A stretch of DNA of 64,000 bases from Turritopsis dohrnii (lineage: Eukaryota; Cnidaria; Hydrozoa; Anthoathecata; Oceaniidae), in NCBI GenBank assembly GCA_027922465.2, contig BQMF02000006.1, positions 248,001-312,000 on the forward strand. The letters run 5' to 3'. A program made the position numbers and the translations under genes. The notes under the pieces were generated by a model that was not told the origin of the DNA, did no database searches, and worked only from the letters and a program-made list of their open reading frames with translations. This document shows positions 23,238-35,629 of this stretch, piece by piece. Numbering within the stretch: position 1 is the stretch's first letter; each line of letters opens with the position of its first letter.

Positions 23238-25430
23238 TTTCTTCTATGTTTGTCACAAAGTATTTCTGAAATATGCAACGTAATTCCTTTAAAAACTCAC
23301 GGCTTTAAAGCACCCAAAGCTGTCATCCCAGTTTAATTCTTGTTGTATGCTGCTTTGACCAGCTTGTTGTCTTTTTGTGGCACTGTGAAAAAAATATATA
23401 AAGTGTTTTGGAATACTTGCAGAATGTAACCTAGTACTGTTTTAGTCTGTGCCCTTTTGAAAACCGCTTGCTAACATGTAAATGATTTAAAGAAATCTTT
23501 CCTGTGTTTTTAGAAATTTTCTTGTAACATTTTTATAAGTATTTCGTTACAATTCTTGTATTTTGTTGGGTTATAAAAAAATAATTTAAACATTTTCCAT
23601 GATGTTGAAAGAAATATATGTGCCGAATGCCGTATATTGTTCTTAATTTGTGTTCCTTTTCGAAGTGAATGTTGTAATTAAGAAATAATTTCTTTAAATG
23701 GTGACTGCTTCATTTAATCACTTAAAACGTCATATAGATGAATCAAAATATTTTTGTTCTCTTTCAAAACTGTTACATTGGTCTCACCTTAGAGCGCAAT
23801 AACAAGAATAAAAAATTTCTTCAGTTTAGAATACTCACGCCAACTTCGACCTAGATAAATGATTTCTGTTACAACCGGCGAACATCCTTGTCTGTGTTGA
23901 AAGTCGAAGAAACTTGGACGACTTAATAACCGCATCTCCTCTTAATTCGCACTAAACCTTGGGGACAGTTTTGTCAATAACAGCCGTTGTATCTTCCACT
24001 ATATTTTGTTGTGTCCATATAAGAGGCTGATTACATCCCGGGATGAAATTTCGTTCCACCTTGCCAAGATGAATTTCAACTCGGTGTTATATTCAAAATT
24101 TGCAACCCGTTTAGGCGGCACGGGACAAAAAAATTTTGTTTGTGTTTTGAGGTTTTGACAAACTGCGCATGTTCAAACCACAAACTTGTCCCTGTTGACC
24201 GGGACGATTATATGGGAAGATTTCATCTCGGCTCTTGATAGCCAAGGTCTCGGTTAGGCGGGATGAAAATTTTATCATGAAAGGGCGATGGGAAATTCAT
24301 GAAGATTTGACCAGGAAGCCAAGACCTCGGTAAGGCGCGATGAAATTTCATGAAAGTTAAACTCACCGTAAATTTTTACCTGATGGGTCCGTGGGAATAC
24401 TAGGATGATACGAACTCCTTTATTTCTCGTGTCAGCAGGGATATGTTAAAGCTTTAACATCCCTGCTCGTGTGTAACATGAACTTTTGAAGCTAGTAGTG
24501 TGGGCTTTCAACTCTCCAGCTGCAAGCAGAGAGACAATAGCTAGTTAACTAACTTTATTGAAACGATGAAAGATGTTTAAACTATAAAAGCTGGGTTTCC
24601 ACTGCTATGGATCAAATTGGATTGGAGTTTTGATCTACGCATGCGTAGAAAGGTCACTTGTGATCCAGGACGATTCAAATGAGTGTTGATCTTTTTTCAA
24701 CTTTTTCTCCATCTGTCTCGGGTCAACTACGACTGTATGGGATCTGCAAACCAATAAGAAATTGAAGTTCTTTTTATCAGTGATATGATGAGTGTTGGTT
24801 GTGTTGTTTACCGTGATGTTCTGAAACATTAATGCTTGTTTTCACAGAGAATCACAAAAATTGTTTGAGGCAGGCTTACCATTCTTGAAGTACTTTTCTT
24901 TTCTTTTCTTTTTTTTTAATTAATCGCTCAATACAAGGTTTAAAACCACTAATCTGTATATTGAGGTACAAGGAAGATAGGTGACTTGAGACTTGAACTT
25001 GAGACTTGGATGAACCAAAAGAATTGGTAAAGGAATTGATTCGGCAGCAGATTCTTAAAATCAACCAGGGGCCTGTTACACGAAAAATTTTATTACTTAT
25101 GACAGCGGTGGTTTCAACGAAACGTTAATTGCACGTTAAAAGTCTGTTTTATTGATCATTACAAAATTAACAACCGTGTCGAAAGAAAAAATAGTCATTA
25201 TTCTTTAAAATAAAAAGTTTTACAAATGACAACTTATATTTTTGGAAAGCTCGTGAATTCTTCTTTCCAACGGTATAAAAACTGCATTGTATGGTGAAAA
25301 AGTTATTTGTGTTTTAAACTAGGTGCCCACTTTCTGGTGGACACACTGTATTCCAAGTTCGTCAAAATCGTCATAAATAGAAATGATTGTTTCAGCATCT
25401 AAAACGAATTGTGTCACAATTTCACGAAAC
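23238..25430. other. Intergenic, no gene found
   Basis: Cofilin 3' UTR is expected first. 24020-24370 contains repeated GGGATGAAATTTCRT / AAGATTTCATCTCGGC and AAGRYCTCGGTWAGGCG blocks suggesting a decayed element. A strong hairpin at 24434-24467 is listed separately. 24635-24829 (-) has an unrecognised 64-codon frame. Confidence 0.4.
24434..24467. other. Perfect 16-bp-stem hairpin
   Basis: AGCAGGGA-TA-TGTTAAAG then CTTTAACATCCCTGCT: both arms pair fully with a 2-nt bulge and almost no loop. Function unknown; it may be a very short palindromic insertion. Part of the arm (CAGGGATATGTTAAA) recurs at about 29319. Confidence 0.7.
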
Positions 25431-25469
25431 TTTGAATTATTTATGAGACTTTTTCAAAAGTGTTTAACT

Positions 25470-25670
25470 CAGCCTGGTTCAGACCTGGCGATTACGACGA
25501 TAAAAATCGTAATCGTCGTAATCGTCTAACGTGATAACGCGACTACGACGATGACATCTCTTATTGATTGATTTACTAATTACTAATGATATACTTGAGA
25601 ATGTTCACACCTGGGGATTGGAGATTGCGACCATTACTTTATTTTTAATCGTCATCATAGAAAAGTAGCC
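25470..25670. repeat. ATCGTCGTAATCGTC repeat element, copy 1
   Basis: GTTCAGACCTGGCGATTACG-ACGAT followed by ATCGTAATCGTCGTAATCGT; a degenerate second start (GTTCACACCTGGGGATTGGA) is at 25600. Related blocks lie at 26980-27080 and 27230-27290. The motif and its reverse complement alternate, as in foldback or MITE ends. Confidence 0.55.
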
Positions 25671-26349
25671 AGATTCGTGTAAACAGAGCATACTTTTTTT
25701 GAATCTCTCTAATTCATATGTCATCAGCAGAGATAAGTAATGAAAAAACTTTGACTTGAAAACAGCTTGATAATCCTGAATTCTATCCTGCAGTCTATCC
25801 AACAAAAATTCTTGCAATCAGGATTGAACAAACTTATCGAATCCCTGGAAGAAGGAGTGTTCCGAATGATTTCAAAGGAAGAAATGTCAGTCGGCCAAAT
25901 CGTAAGTTCAAGGCCAACCTGTTTATTACCAATGACTTGTTTAACTAAAAGCAAGTGTTTTTATTAAGCAGCAGAAAGCATGATGATCTGCAGACGCGCC
26001 AAAGTTATGACGCGCCAAAGTTATGTGAAAGACAAAATCCTGTTCAAGAATAGACTTTGCTTTTGTTGTTATGGAAATCCCTCCTTTGTTCACAGTGCGA
26101 AAACATGCATTAAAACGATTGATGACTAGTGAAGATACAGAACAGTGTTCTTCAGTTATTCATCTCATATAGTTTCTTAAGGATACGACAATTTGGTTTG
26201 AATATTCCTGCACAATTAATGTCACATCAATTAAAAGTCATGCAAACGTGGAATCATTTGAAATAAATCTATTAAACTATTAAACGCCGCTTTTCCAGAC
26301 AGCGTTTATTAGAGGGTAGCTCTTATTAGAGGAAATCTTGAGTTTATGT

Positions 26350-27700
26350 CAGCCATTACCAAAAAGGCTATGTTCGTAAAGTTGAAGTCATAGATCCTGA
26401 GAGCCATTTGAAAGACAATTATGGTATCTACTTCACTAATGTGTTTACCTGCAAACCCAACAAAATTTGTTTAAGTGTTTGACTGCAGTACACAAAAGTA
26501 TGGTGTCTCCTTTAACAACCAGTTGTATCAAGGTCCTGACGACTATGCTAATGGGTGTTTTGACATGCGCATTAGAGAGCAGGGCCATGTCACTAGACAC
26601 CGAAAGAATGTTCGGAACAGCCTTCTGAATGTCAAATGTCATTCAGCTGTTGAAGTATATGCACTTCATGAGAAAGCGACCGAGAAACTACAACGATATG
26701 GAGAGGAAGTTGTAGAAACTCTCTTGAGAAACTTCTTAGTCGACGATATGTTAAAATCTGTGGCTGAAGAAGATAACAGGAAGGAAACAAGATCGTCAAC
26801 ATCTTGAAGGGAATGTATTCAAAATAAATAAGTGTGAAACGATCCATAAACACGTCATTTTTTCTTAATTCACGTTCACATAAAGATGTCACTAAAAGAA
26901 GTGAAAAGAATTCAAATTCAAAAGCTATTGTTTATGCTGAATGAATGTTTGACCGTGCAGCATTCAGAATTCAAGATCTTGATTTGACGATTACGACGAT
27001 TAAAATTTGGTGTAATCGTCGTAATCGTCTAATACGAACACTTTTATAATCGTCGTAATCGTCATAAACACCTGGTGTTTAAGACGACAAAATATAAAAA
27101 AAATTTTGATATTCTATCGTCGTAGTCGCTCTATTGCATTTAAACATTTTATTGAATTTTACGTCAATTCTGTTGTTTTGTGTTTGAAACAATTTTGAAA
27201 TTAGTATTTTGAGATACTTGAGAGTGTTCAGACCTGGCGATTGCCGTTTACGACGATGAATTTATTTTTAATCGTCGTAATCGTCAGGTCGTCAGAGAAA
27301 GCTCTTGAGGCATCGTGGTTTGTTGAAAACGATTCATTATAACTTCGTGTTGTTCTACGTAATAGTTCTCTGATAAGAAAGGAAATTTTGTCGAGTGACA
27401 GCGCTCTTTATGAACCTTTGGGCTTAGTAGCACCTGTAGCATTTATTGGCAAGCAGCTTCTACAATCGATAAAAGAAGGGCGCAAAAAACTGAAAAGCTA
27501 TGGATCGCTTTTCTCATCGAAGTCATCGATTCACCTGAAACAGATTCCTTCGTTATGGGGCAGAGACATGTCATTCAGCGTGGTGCTATAAGTCTAGTGG
27601 ACCAGAAGAATATACCCGAATATCTTCTCAATCGAGGTAGTGATTCGTTTACATGGAATTTCAAGTAGCCAGCGGTAGATCAAATCTGTACGTATCCGCA
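26350..27700 (+). pseudogene. BEL/Pao LTR-retrotransposon pol relic
   Basis: Pieces in several frames follow BEL/Pao pol order: YVRKVEVIDPESHLKDNYGI, VFDCSTQKYGVSFNNQLYQG-PDDYANG, a VETLLRNFLVDDMLKSVAEE block (the ...VDD-LKS RT motif; here only one intact VDD), then after about 580 bp of other sequence ALYEPLGLVAPVAFIGKQLL-QSIKEG, the start of the region after RT (usual form YDPLGL-P---KGK-LLQ). Stops, frameshifts and the intervening 26820-27360 insert, with ATCGTCGTAATCGTC repeats, show it is dead. No LTRs seen. Confidence 0.8.
26970..27300. repeat. ATCGTCGTAATCGTC repeat element, copies 2 and 3
   Basis: GACGATTACGACGATTAAAA and GTAATCGTCGTAATCGTCTA at 26980-27060, then GTGTTCAGACCTGGCGATTG... 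and AATCGTCGTAATCGTCAGGT at 27230-27290. They interrupt the BEL/Pao relic, so at least one insertion is younger than it. Confidence 0.55.
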
Positions 27701-28418
27701 CTCTCTTCTCTGATGATGACACATGGATTTTAATAACGATTCTTTAAGAACACTCATGACCAAAGTAGAATCAACTCCAGACACTTGACAGTAAGTAGCT
27801 CGGACTCTAAAATTCCTCAAATGAATGCCGTTCATTCAATGAAGTCCAAGACAACGATGACCCCACCTAGATCATGGAATGTATGGCACGAGAAGATGAT
27901 GTTCAATACATTTTGAATAAGTTTTGGTCTCATTGGAGACATGAACATCTCCAAACTCTTCAAGGTCGATGGTGCACGATGTCTGAGGAAAATGGCACGA
28001 GTTATTGCAACTTATCTTGACGAAGATGATCAAGTGTCAAGCTCCATACAGCTGTCTCCGTCACAAGATCGTCCACACAGCTGTCTCCGTCACAAGATCG
28101 TCCACACAGCTGTCTCCGTCACAAGATCGTCCAAGACATTTTCCTTGCTTTTTCAAAAACCACTGTTTCAGTTTTTCACAAAAGATGTTTGAAAATAGCT
28201 TTCTGTTGATATAAAAATTGAAAATTGAAATTCCATATATTACAAAACAAAACTTGCCGTTACATTGAGGATATTCCTAAAGTTTCCTTGTTCAAAGTGT
28301 GAATACTTCACACATGCTCGACTTCATAAACTACAGAAATCACACAAACAAAATATTTACTAATTCATGAATAAATACAATCAATGCAGCTACATATAAT
28401 ATAAATATATACAGCTTT
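27701..28418. other. Unassigned; 3' flank of the TPR gene
   Basis: No gene recognised. The 3' UTR of the minus-strand multidomain gene occupies the right part. Contains the 29-bp tandem repeat below. Confidence 0.4.
28049..28135. repeat. 29-bp tandem repeat, three copies
   Basis: Unit CAGCTGTCTCCGTCACAAGA-TCGTCCACA, three nearly perfect copies, giving the two overlapping + strand frames a repetitive translation without meaning. Confidence 0.9.
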
Positions 28419-31400
28419 TCAAACCCATAGCTTGAACTTAAAAAAAGTTTGAAGTTCGGGATCGTCGACACTTCGATTATTTATGCCTGCATAAACACGA
28501 CATAACATCTTGTGATACTTCCGTTTATTTTCTAAGATAGTGACATACTTTTCAAGAGATGAAAAACCAAGAACTTTTCCGAGAGAAATTAAGTTCAATT
28601 CTAATCTAGGATCGTCGTATTCTTCACATTTCAGCAGAAGTCGTACAATCTCACCAAATATGAAAGCGTCATCAAATGATGTTTCTTCAGATGACAGGAA
28701 CTTGCTGTAAATATCAACCGCACCCATTGGCGTGCTTTCTGCCAAAATTTCCCCAAGCTCAATGTAACCATCGTGTAATTTCGGGGCCATCTTTATAACT
28801 TCAAGGTAGAGACTTTCAATTACAGGACGATTTTCCGTTTTTTTGTACCGTGAAAGAACACGAGCTAGTCCTAGCCTCGCATCCACGGTTTTTTCATTTA
28901 TCTCAACATTTGTGGTCACATTTTTCGTTGGTTCTGTAGAAGAACCACTTTTTGTTGGTTTTTCTTTGGAGCATGAATGTACTGGTGCGCCGTTCTTTTT
29001 AGCAACTGATGTTTTACTGGAGACTTTGATAGCTGAAAAGAATGATACTGCATCAATGTTCATGGAACAACAGCGCAAGAAGAAAGGATTTCTCCATAAA
29101 TCACTATTTCTAATAAACATGCATAAATTTTAAACGCCATCACACCATCAAAGGAATTACCTGGTTTGGGTACATGAGGCGCATTTTTCTTCTTTTGCAA
29201 CGCAGGTGCTTTGAGACTTGGTTTGGCTGGGACTTTTCCAGGTGTCTTGTTTGGTGCTTTCTTCGGTGACGTTACCTTTTCTAAGAAGCAAGATTTTCTA
29301 AGGATTCAACATTTTAACCAGGGATATGTTAAAACACGTTATAGAATTTTGATATTTTCTTAATTTTATCTTAGATACACAAAATACCTTTTTCCTTGTT
29401 ATTCTCCCCTTTTCCAGTGGAAATTATTTTATGGCTTACAGACAAGTGATTTTTCCAAAAATCGGTATCCTTCAGAAACTTGGATACATCATTTCGTTGG
29501 TGAACAAGCTTGTCTTCTACATCTAAACTAGCACGAAAACATTTTTCCACCTCACTCAATGATGCGGAAGAAGGTCGTGCGTCTTGCAGCTCATATAACA
29601 CATTTCCAAGACGATTCAAAGCTTTACCAGAGTTCGGGAAACGCCTTAATGTTTCTTCACACACCTATAACAAAAATATTATACCGGCTTACTGACGTCA
29701 TCATTGCATACCAAAGTCTAAATTCAACACTAACGTTACCTCACGGCGTAGATCAAACATATCTAAGGATTTGTTTCCAAACTGCACTGCCAACCTTGAA
29801 AGATTCTCCCAAAATTTCAGCTGCTTCTCAGGTGTTTCACTCAATTCTTTACCGTAATCGCGGAGCGCTTGAAAAGCAAGTAGTTGTAGTTTGGCATATA
29901 TTTCACCTCTATTTAACAAGCGAGACATGGCATGAAAACACAACGTCGATATGAAACAAAGCAGATCGCATTTGTTGAACAAATTCCCATCATCTGAAGA
30001 GGTCGTAAGCACCTTGGAATAATGATAAATGGCTTCGATAAACACCCAATTCTCTTCGGCAGCAAATCTTTCAGCAATTTTGTCTTTCATATTCACTTGA
30101 TGAAGTTGATGGTATATATAATCGCACAGGCCTTGTTCAAAAAACTTTAAGTATTTGCTTTCGAGAGTGACTGAGGATTTAGCATGGACAGCCATTGCCA
30201 GGTAAAATCTTAAGAAATAAAGACAGGTAAGAACCTAAAACACTACGATTTAACGCATTTTTAAAGTGAGATGAAAGCTAGGTCGTTGTATCTTTCTCAC
30301 AGCTGATTAAACCTTCACTGGATAAACCTTACTTACTAAACTGGTTAGATCGTACTTACTTGGCTTGGGTAAATGTTGGATTAAATGCTGCTGCTTGTTG
30401 AAATCTCTTTATCGCTTCATCAAACTTTTTATGTAGGATGTAGCATTTTCCTGCGTTGAGTTGGTAGACTGCGTTGGTGGAACATACTGTGCATGCATCT
30501 AAATATTTCACAAGCGCTTTACCAAGAAACGTATCGGAATAATCCGAACAAACACCACGTGATATGGTGTGAATTTGTTTTTGCTTGAAAGCGTACAACT
30601 TTTGAATATAATCAGCCTTCTCGGATTGTCCTTGATCTAATAAGAAATGGTATTCTTCATCCAGAGCTTTCAGTTGATCGGTCGTCGATGGATTTTTCCC
30701 GAAACCACGCTGGGTTGTCAGCGCCTTTATATCATCTTCCATAGACTCTGCTGTTTGGAATTCAAATTCGTCATTCTCATCCATCACCTTTTCGCTTGCT
30801 CCCTGTTGTTACAAGAGGACAAAACACCGATAAATAAATGAACTGAAAGAAATTCCACCAAGTAGTTGAACTAACTGATTCTTACATGTGCACGTACACC
30901 GAACACGTCACTAACAAAATGAATTTCTTCTAGAACGACACCCAATCTAAAATGAGCTTTATCGTCCTTCAAATTCATGTGAATAGCATATGCATACAGT
31001 TGACATGCTTTCTCTAACCATTCCATAGCTAAATCATACTTTTCTAAACAGTAAGAGCAACTATACATCAGCCTTAAGCTTTTAGTAGGCTAAACAATTT
31101 CAACTCTTAATAAAGGTAAATAAAACAGACATTTAAGAAAGAATCATTTTTAATCTCACTTTCAATTACAGCTTGCATATAGGATTTCTCACATTCTAGA
31201 GCTTCTGTCATAGGTTTATTGACTTCTTGAGCTATGATTTTTTCCTGGTACTTCTTTTGCCACTGATGGATCTCAACTTTATGGCTGTTTGTGTAATTAA
31301 CTTTGGCAGAACAAATTTGTTCATGAAAAGATTTTTCTGAATTAGGAACAGAACGGCTACATGATGGACAGGATTGTGTTTCGATCTAAAAGCATCATGA

Positions 31401-32601
31401 ATCACTGTTACATTATTTTGGAAAGACAACTAGAAATCAACAACATATAGCGTACCAAGGAAATGTTTTGCTTTGAGGCTCCAAAAAAAACAACATCGAC
31501 TTTCTCTGCATATGATAAACCGTTGGGACAGCTATTTTTGATATGATCTCCAAACTCTCTGACAGGAAAAGTCAGTCCACATTTAAAAGGACAGTTAACA
31601 ATTTCAGCAGATATTTTCACGTCAACTTCAAATTCCTGGACCAAAAAATTCTCAGGCAATTTTTCTCCAGTTGATGGATTACATTTATTAGTTCTTGTGA
31701 TACAGTTCAGGCAGCTTTCGCAATAGTAAGTTGAACTATCATTTCGTATGGAAACCGCACAGTGCAGAATACCTTGACATATTTCACACTTGTAGCCAGG
31801 ATTATTAATCGGAAAAACAAATTTCTCTCTGCGTACGAAGATATCATAAGGTTGAGATACACTTCCATCTGCAGACGTCACGACAACATTGACCTTCAAC
31901 ACACCGTAGTTAAGTACAACAGAATTATTGTCAGAACCAAGGATATTGATCACACTTTTTTTATCCGGAGAAGTTGCTTCAATAAAAACGTTACTGACAT
32001 AGAAAAGAACTTCACATTCGTATGTATAAACATTAGGATTAAATCTTGGATTTAATTGAAAACCTTGAACTTTCAATGATGACAATACAGCACTGTTTGA
32101 TGATAATGATGAGATGTCAATATTGTAATTCTTTATCGTTCCATTTTCAGCGGTGACTTCAATAGTGTGTGTGAAACTTTTTCCTTCTTTAATTGCAATG
32201 ACTCGTTCAGGTCCACGTCCCTGAAGAAGAAAACCAACAACACCAGCGTGAATTTAGAAAAGTCGATTTCCAGTTATAAAATTATACTACCAAGCGCTTG
32301 TATGTAATCAAAAACTTTTAAATGCAAATATAAAACAAAGGTTGTTTATAATGGAAGAAAGCTAGCTTCACTACGTGTACTGACAAATATGTTTACTGAT
32401 ATTAACACCTCCAAAGATCGAATACTCTTAGTTTCTTACAGGGATTGTCCATGATGCATTGCAGTCCCTTGTTAAAGGATCAACTTTAATTTCTTTGATT
32501 CCACTACTTAGCACTAATGTATACTGAGTGATATTTCGATTGAATTTTGGGTTGAGTTTTCCAGGCTTCACAACAAGTTTTTCCAAATCTGCATCATCCA
32601 T
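28419..32601 (-). CDS. Cadherin-like beta-sandwich / RING-TRAF zinc finger / TPR protein, 1077 aa
   Basis: Nine minus-strand exons: 32601-32440, 32220-31456, 31385-31160, 31043-30886, 30802-30360, 30208-29740, 29664-29388, 29280-29161 and 29032-28419. Together they form one 3234-nt frame from ATG to TAG. Residues ~6-185 are two cadherin-like beta-sandwich repeats (LVVKPGKLNPKFNRNITQYT and LKVQGFQLNPRFNPNVYTYE share the L---G-L-P-F-P----Y pattern). Residues 199-240 are a degenerate RING/U-box (CEIC, YYCESCLNC, KCNPSTGEKL). 264-285 is a TRAF-type finger (C-x3-C-x11-H-x4-C). 315-334 is C2HC. From ~390 onward come TPR helices (AMEWLEKACQLYAYAI; YQLNAGKCYILHKKFDEAIK). A Lys/Pro-rich linker (KKAPNKTPGKVPAKPS, ~835-870) precedes the C-terminal TPR-like region. 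A scaffold or E3-like role is possible; no function is known to me. Confidence 0.85.
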
Positions 32602-32689
32602 TTATAAAAGTGAACGGATCTCTTCCACTGTTTCTAATCTATAATCCATAAAAACAATCAACTTTCACACGGAGTAGAAGTTTTGTGCA

Positions 32690-32745
32690 CGTACCTTAAG
32701 GGAAGAAATTCTCTCGAGAATTTAATTTCCCGGAAGGTAAAACTT
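32690..32745. repeat. Solo end of the CCTTAAGG MITE family
   Basis: ACCTTAAGGGAAGAAATTCT matches the terminus of 7146-7421; it is followed by a small palindrome (TTCTCTCGAGAATT). No partner end found, so probably a deletion remnant. It lies about 90 bp upstream of the 1077-aa gene's start. Confidence 0.5.
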
Positions 32746-33209
32746 ATTAATTTAATGTTTATTATATACTATTGAGCGTAGGTATTATTTCAAAGAAAGA
32801 TAAATATATTAAATATATAGGAGATGAAACTTATAGCCAATATCTAAAATCAACGATTTCGTTTCAAGTATAAAAGTACGAAGAAATACTGAGGTTTGAT
32901 TTTGTAATTACGTCAATTTAGTTTCGCGGACAGCCAATTTTGAAACATCCAGAAATGTTAATAAAATTACCTAGACCGTGTTTAGGTTTTAATTCATGTT
33001 TCGTGTCTGTGAACCAATATATGTTGATAGCAATAATAAACACAAACAGATAAAAAGGCTTGGTTGATAACAACAGATTATATATTACATTCATTTACGA
33101 TCAATATGATACAGAACAATTATAATATGATTACATAGGGATAGGGTTAAGTGGAGTTACATGAATACACAAGTTTATTGTATTGGAAAACAGGATTTAA
33201 TGAGTTTGT

Positions 33210-34872
33210 TCACAACATAAAAGGGAGGTCCACATTCTTTTCACCTGTACCAAAGTAAACATAACCAAAATGGTTTGTTTGTGGTACATGATAGAAGGTG
33301 AAACCAAGCCAATGTAGGCTACGCAGTGTTACAATTCCATTCCCTCGTTCTGAATGAATGCTCCATGATCCTAGAAAGAAAATTTTGGAAGATAACTAAA
33401 CTGAGACTGAAATTCAGTCACATAGAAACTCTAAAAATACAACAGACCTCCTTGAGGAATATCTGTATCAATGGGATCCAAGAAATCTATAGCTTTATCT
33501 AGATCAGCCTGAAAAATTAAATATTTTAGCTATTAATATGAAGTTAACAACAAAGACAAGGGGGTGTATAAGAAAGTTTGAAAATAAAAACCTTTTCTAA
33601 TAAAGACTTTTGATGGAGTAAGATGGCTTCTCTGAAATGATAGTAAGACGAGAGTCTTGTAGCTTCCGAAGCAGACAACCCTAAAACGACAAGAAATCAA
33701 CCTTCAAATGTGCTCAGTCTTGAATTCCTTCAAATCTGTCAAAGGTGTATTCCATACCATTAAATGTTCGATTTGCAACAACTTCACCAAGAGCGGTCCT
33801 GATATATGCTCCCCTAGGAACAATGGAGACATCATGACAAATGTTTTCAATTGTTATTGCCAGTCGATCCTCTTCTTTAACTGTTATCTATAGAAAACAA
33901 TGTTACTATTTCAATAATCAACACATCAGTAGCAGCAATGTAAACAGTTATATTTTCGATTGATGGACAATTTAAACAAAAAGTTAGCTGAGAGTAATTT
34001 TTTGTACCACAGGATTTTCTTCTTCTTTCTCCTCATCTTCGTTACTTTTCTCAGAATGTTCATATTCATGGGATGGATCGCCAGTAAAACGACCTTTAAT
34101 AAGTAAACATTTTCTTCTGGTCTCTTCAGTGGGAGATGGCATCAAACCCCACTTTATGCAATCAAGACTGAAACAAGATGAGCAATTACTGCAGTTTGAC
34201 TGTTTCCTAATTTTAGTTTTTCTTTACCGAAAATTTATGAATCACTATTGGAATCTGACTGAAGTTTGTAAACCTGTATAATTTTTAGAATGTAATGGTA
34301 CATCAGAGGCTCCAAGTTCAATAAGGCTGGATGAGGGGTAAGGTAAATTGTGCCAAAATTGAGCTAGAATGGGAAAGTAACCCCTTCCCTCATAGTGCCT
34401 ATCAGAAGTCAGGATAGAAACTCAATAGAAAGAGGGATGAACAGTAATAAAAAAAATTGTCATATAATGTCAACTTTATCATATGATATGGAACCTACAT
34501 GTAACTATAGAATATGTTACATATAATCAGTATACACACAATTTACTTTCCAATCTTTCAAATGAGGGGTAATTAAACATCTCTCTAAACATGATCCCAC
34601 ACAATTGTATGCATATTAATTCACATTTAATCCTCCTTAATTTACCTGTAAAGTATTTTTCGGTCTTTCAATTCATCCTTGCCAACTCCTTGCACAATAA
34701 AATAGTCATTTTTTATACCCAATATTTTGCCAAAAAAATCTACACGACAAAATTTTTGTTGACTTTTCAATATTATTAATGATGATTCCAAAGCTGCTTT
34801 CTGTTCTATGCTTAATACAACACCACTACTTGCCACATAATCAATTTTTAACTTCAAGGTATCAGAATCCAT
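33210..34872 (-). CDS. RSPH9: Radial spoke head protein 9
   Basis: Six minus-strand exons: 34872-34646, 34167-34008, 33887-33758, 33680-33592, 33508-33448 and 33370-33210, one frame, 275 residues (human RSPH9 has 276). Diagnostic segments in order: MDSDTLKLKIDYVASSGVVL, RVDFFGKILGIKNDYFIVQG, LIKGRFTGDPSHEYEHSEKS, EDRLAITIENICHDVSIVPR-GAYIRTALG, NRTFNG, ASEATRLSSYYHFREAI, LDFLD-like DKAIDFLDPIDTDIPQGG, SWSIHSERGNGIVTLRSLHW, GFTFYH, GYVYFGTGEKNVDLPFML at the C-terminus. The family protein is part of the radial spoke head of motile '9+2' cilia, needed for planar beating. All donors and acceptors are GT-AG. The 5' neighbour on the same strand (the 1077-aa gene) starts 609 bp beyond the stop; no shared regulation is evident. 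Confidence 0.97.
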
Positions 34873-35629
34873 GATATATTATATTACTCTAAAGAAGAAC
34901 AGGAAATATTTTAGGGTTAGTTACTCCATACTAAAGAATAGACATAAAATTTCCATAGACAGACATCAGGATGTGACTTCGCCACCCTTTACTATATCAG
35001 AAAGACTAGAAAACCTACTGGCTACAAAGTTATCAGATTTCCCTAAGTTTTCAACAAAGGCTAAATGGAAGTTGTCGCAAATTCCTACTATCTTAAGACT
35101 TATTCAGAGCACAAAGAGAAGACACAAAAATTTTGCACAGACCTCAACAATGTTTTATGGTTGCTTTTGCACTTCGCTCAAAAATTAAAAGTTAAAACAA
35201 TCACCTACACATTTTATATTTGGGGTTAACCTCTGAATCACACAAAAGGGTTTAGCTCAATTGCACTCCTATTTCCCAGTTCACTCTTCTAAGGTAAACT
35301 CTATTAGTTATCCATTGATGCAAGGTAGATTGGAAAATCCAATATAGATATTAGTCATATGGGATGTTAGTTTTAGTGCCTGAAGTTAAAGATGTTGGAA
35401 AAGTGAAAGGAAAGGGATTGAGATGAAAATGATGACGAGAATGAAGATGTTGACAAAGTTTCTATGATTTTAACAGTTGATAATGTTAATAATGATCATG
35501 AAGACAATCAAATAGTATAAAAAAATATTTTTCGTTTCTTGTAAGTAGGATGTTTTATCTTTAATAGAACTTTAAAAAAACAAAAAAACGCACTGCTCCT
35601 CCTGCTTTATCTTAGCCTTTATAAAAGAA
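34873..35629. other. RSPH9 5' flank, no gene
   Basis: A 105-codon + strand frame (34871-35188) begins in the RSPH9 promoter area and resembles nothing I know. AAGATGAAGATG-like purine runs near 35420-35500. No secure promoter element. Confidence 0.35.

Noticed and set aside
24635..24829. Minus-strand 64-codon frame
   Set aside because: No recognised family, no splice or repeat support.
28843..29133. Plus-strand frame of 96 codons
   Set aside because: Shadow of exon 9 of the minus-strand multidomain gene.
30356..30787. Separate gene starting at MMDENDEFEF
   Set aside because: A splice acceptor precedes it (AACAG|GGAGCAAGC) and joins in frame to the upstream exon; it is internal to the 1077-aa gene.
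32601..33210. Operon or trans-splicing link between the 1077-aa gene and RSPH9
   Set aside because: 609 bp lie between the RSPH9 stop and the next ATG, functions are unrelated, and no spliced-leader acceptor pattern stands out.
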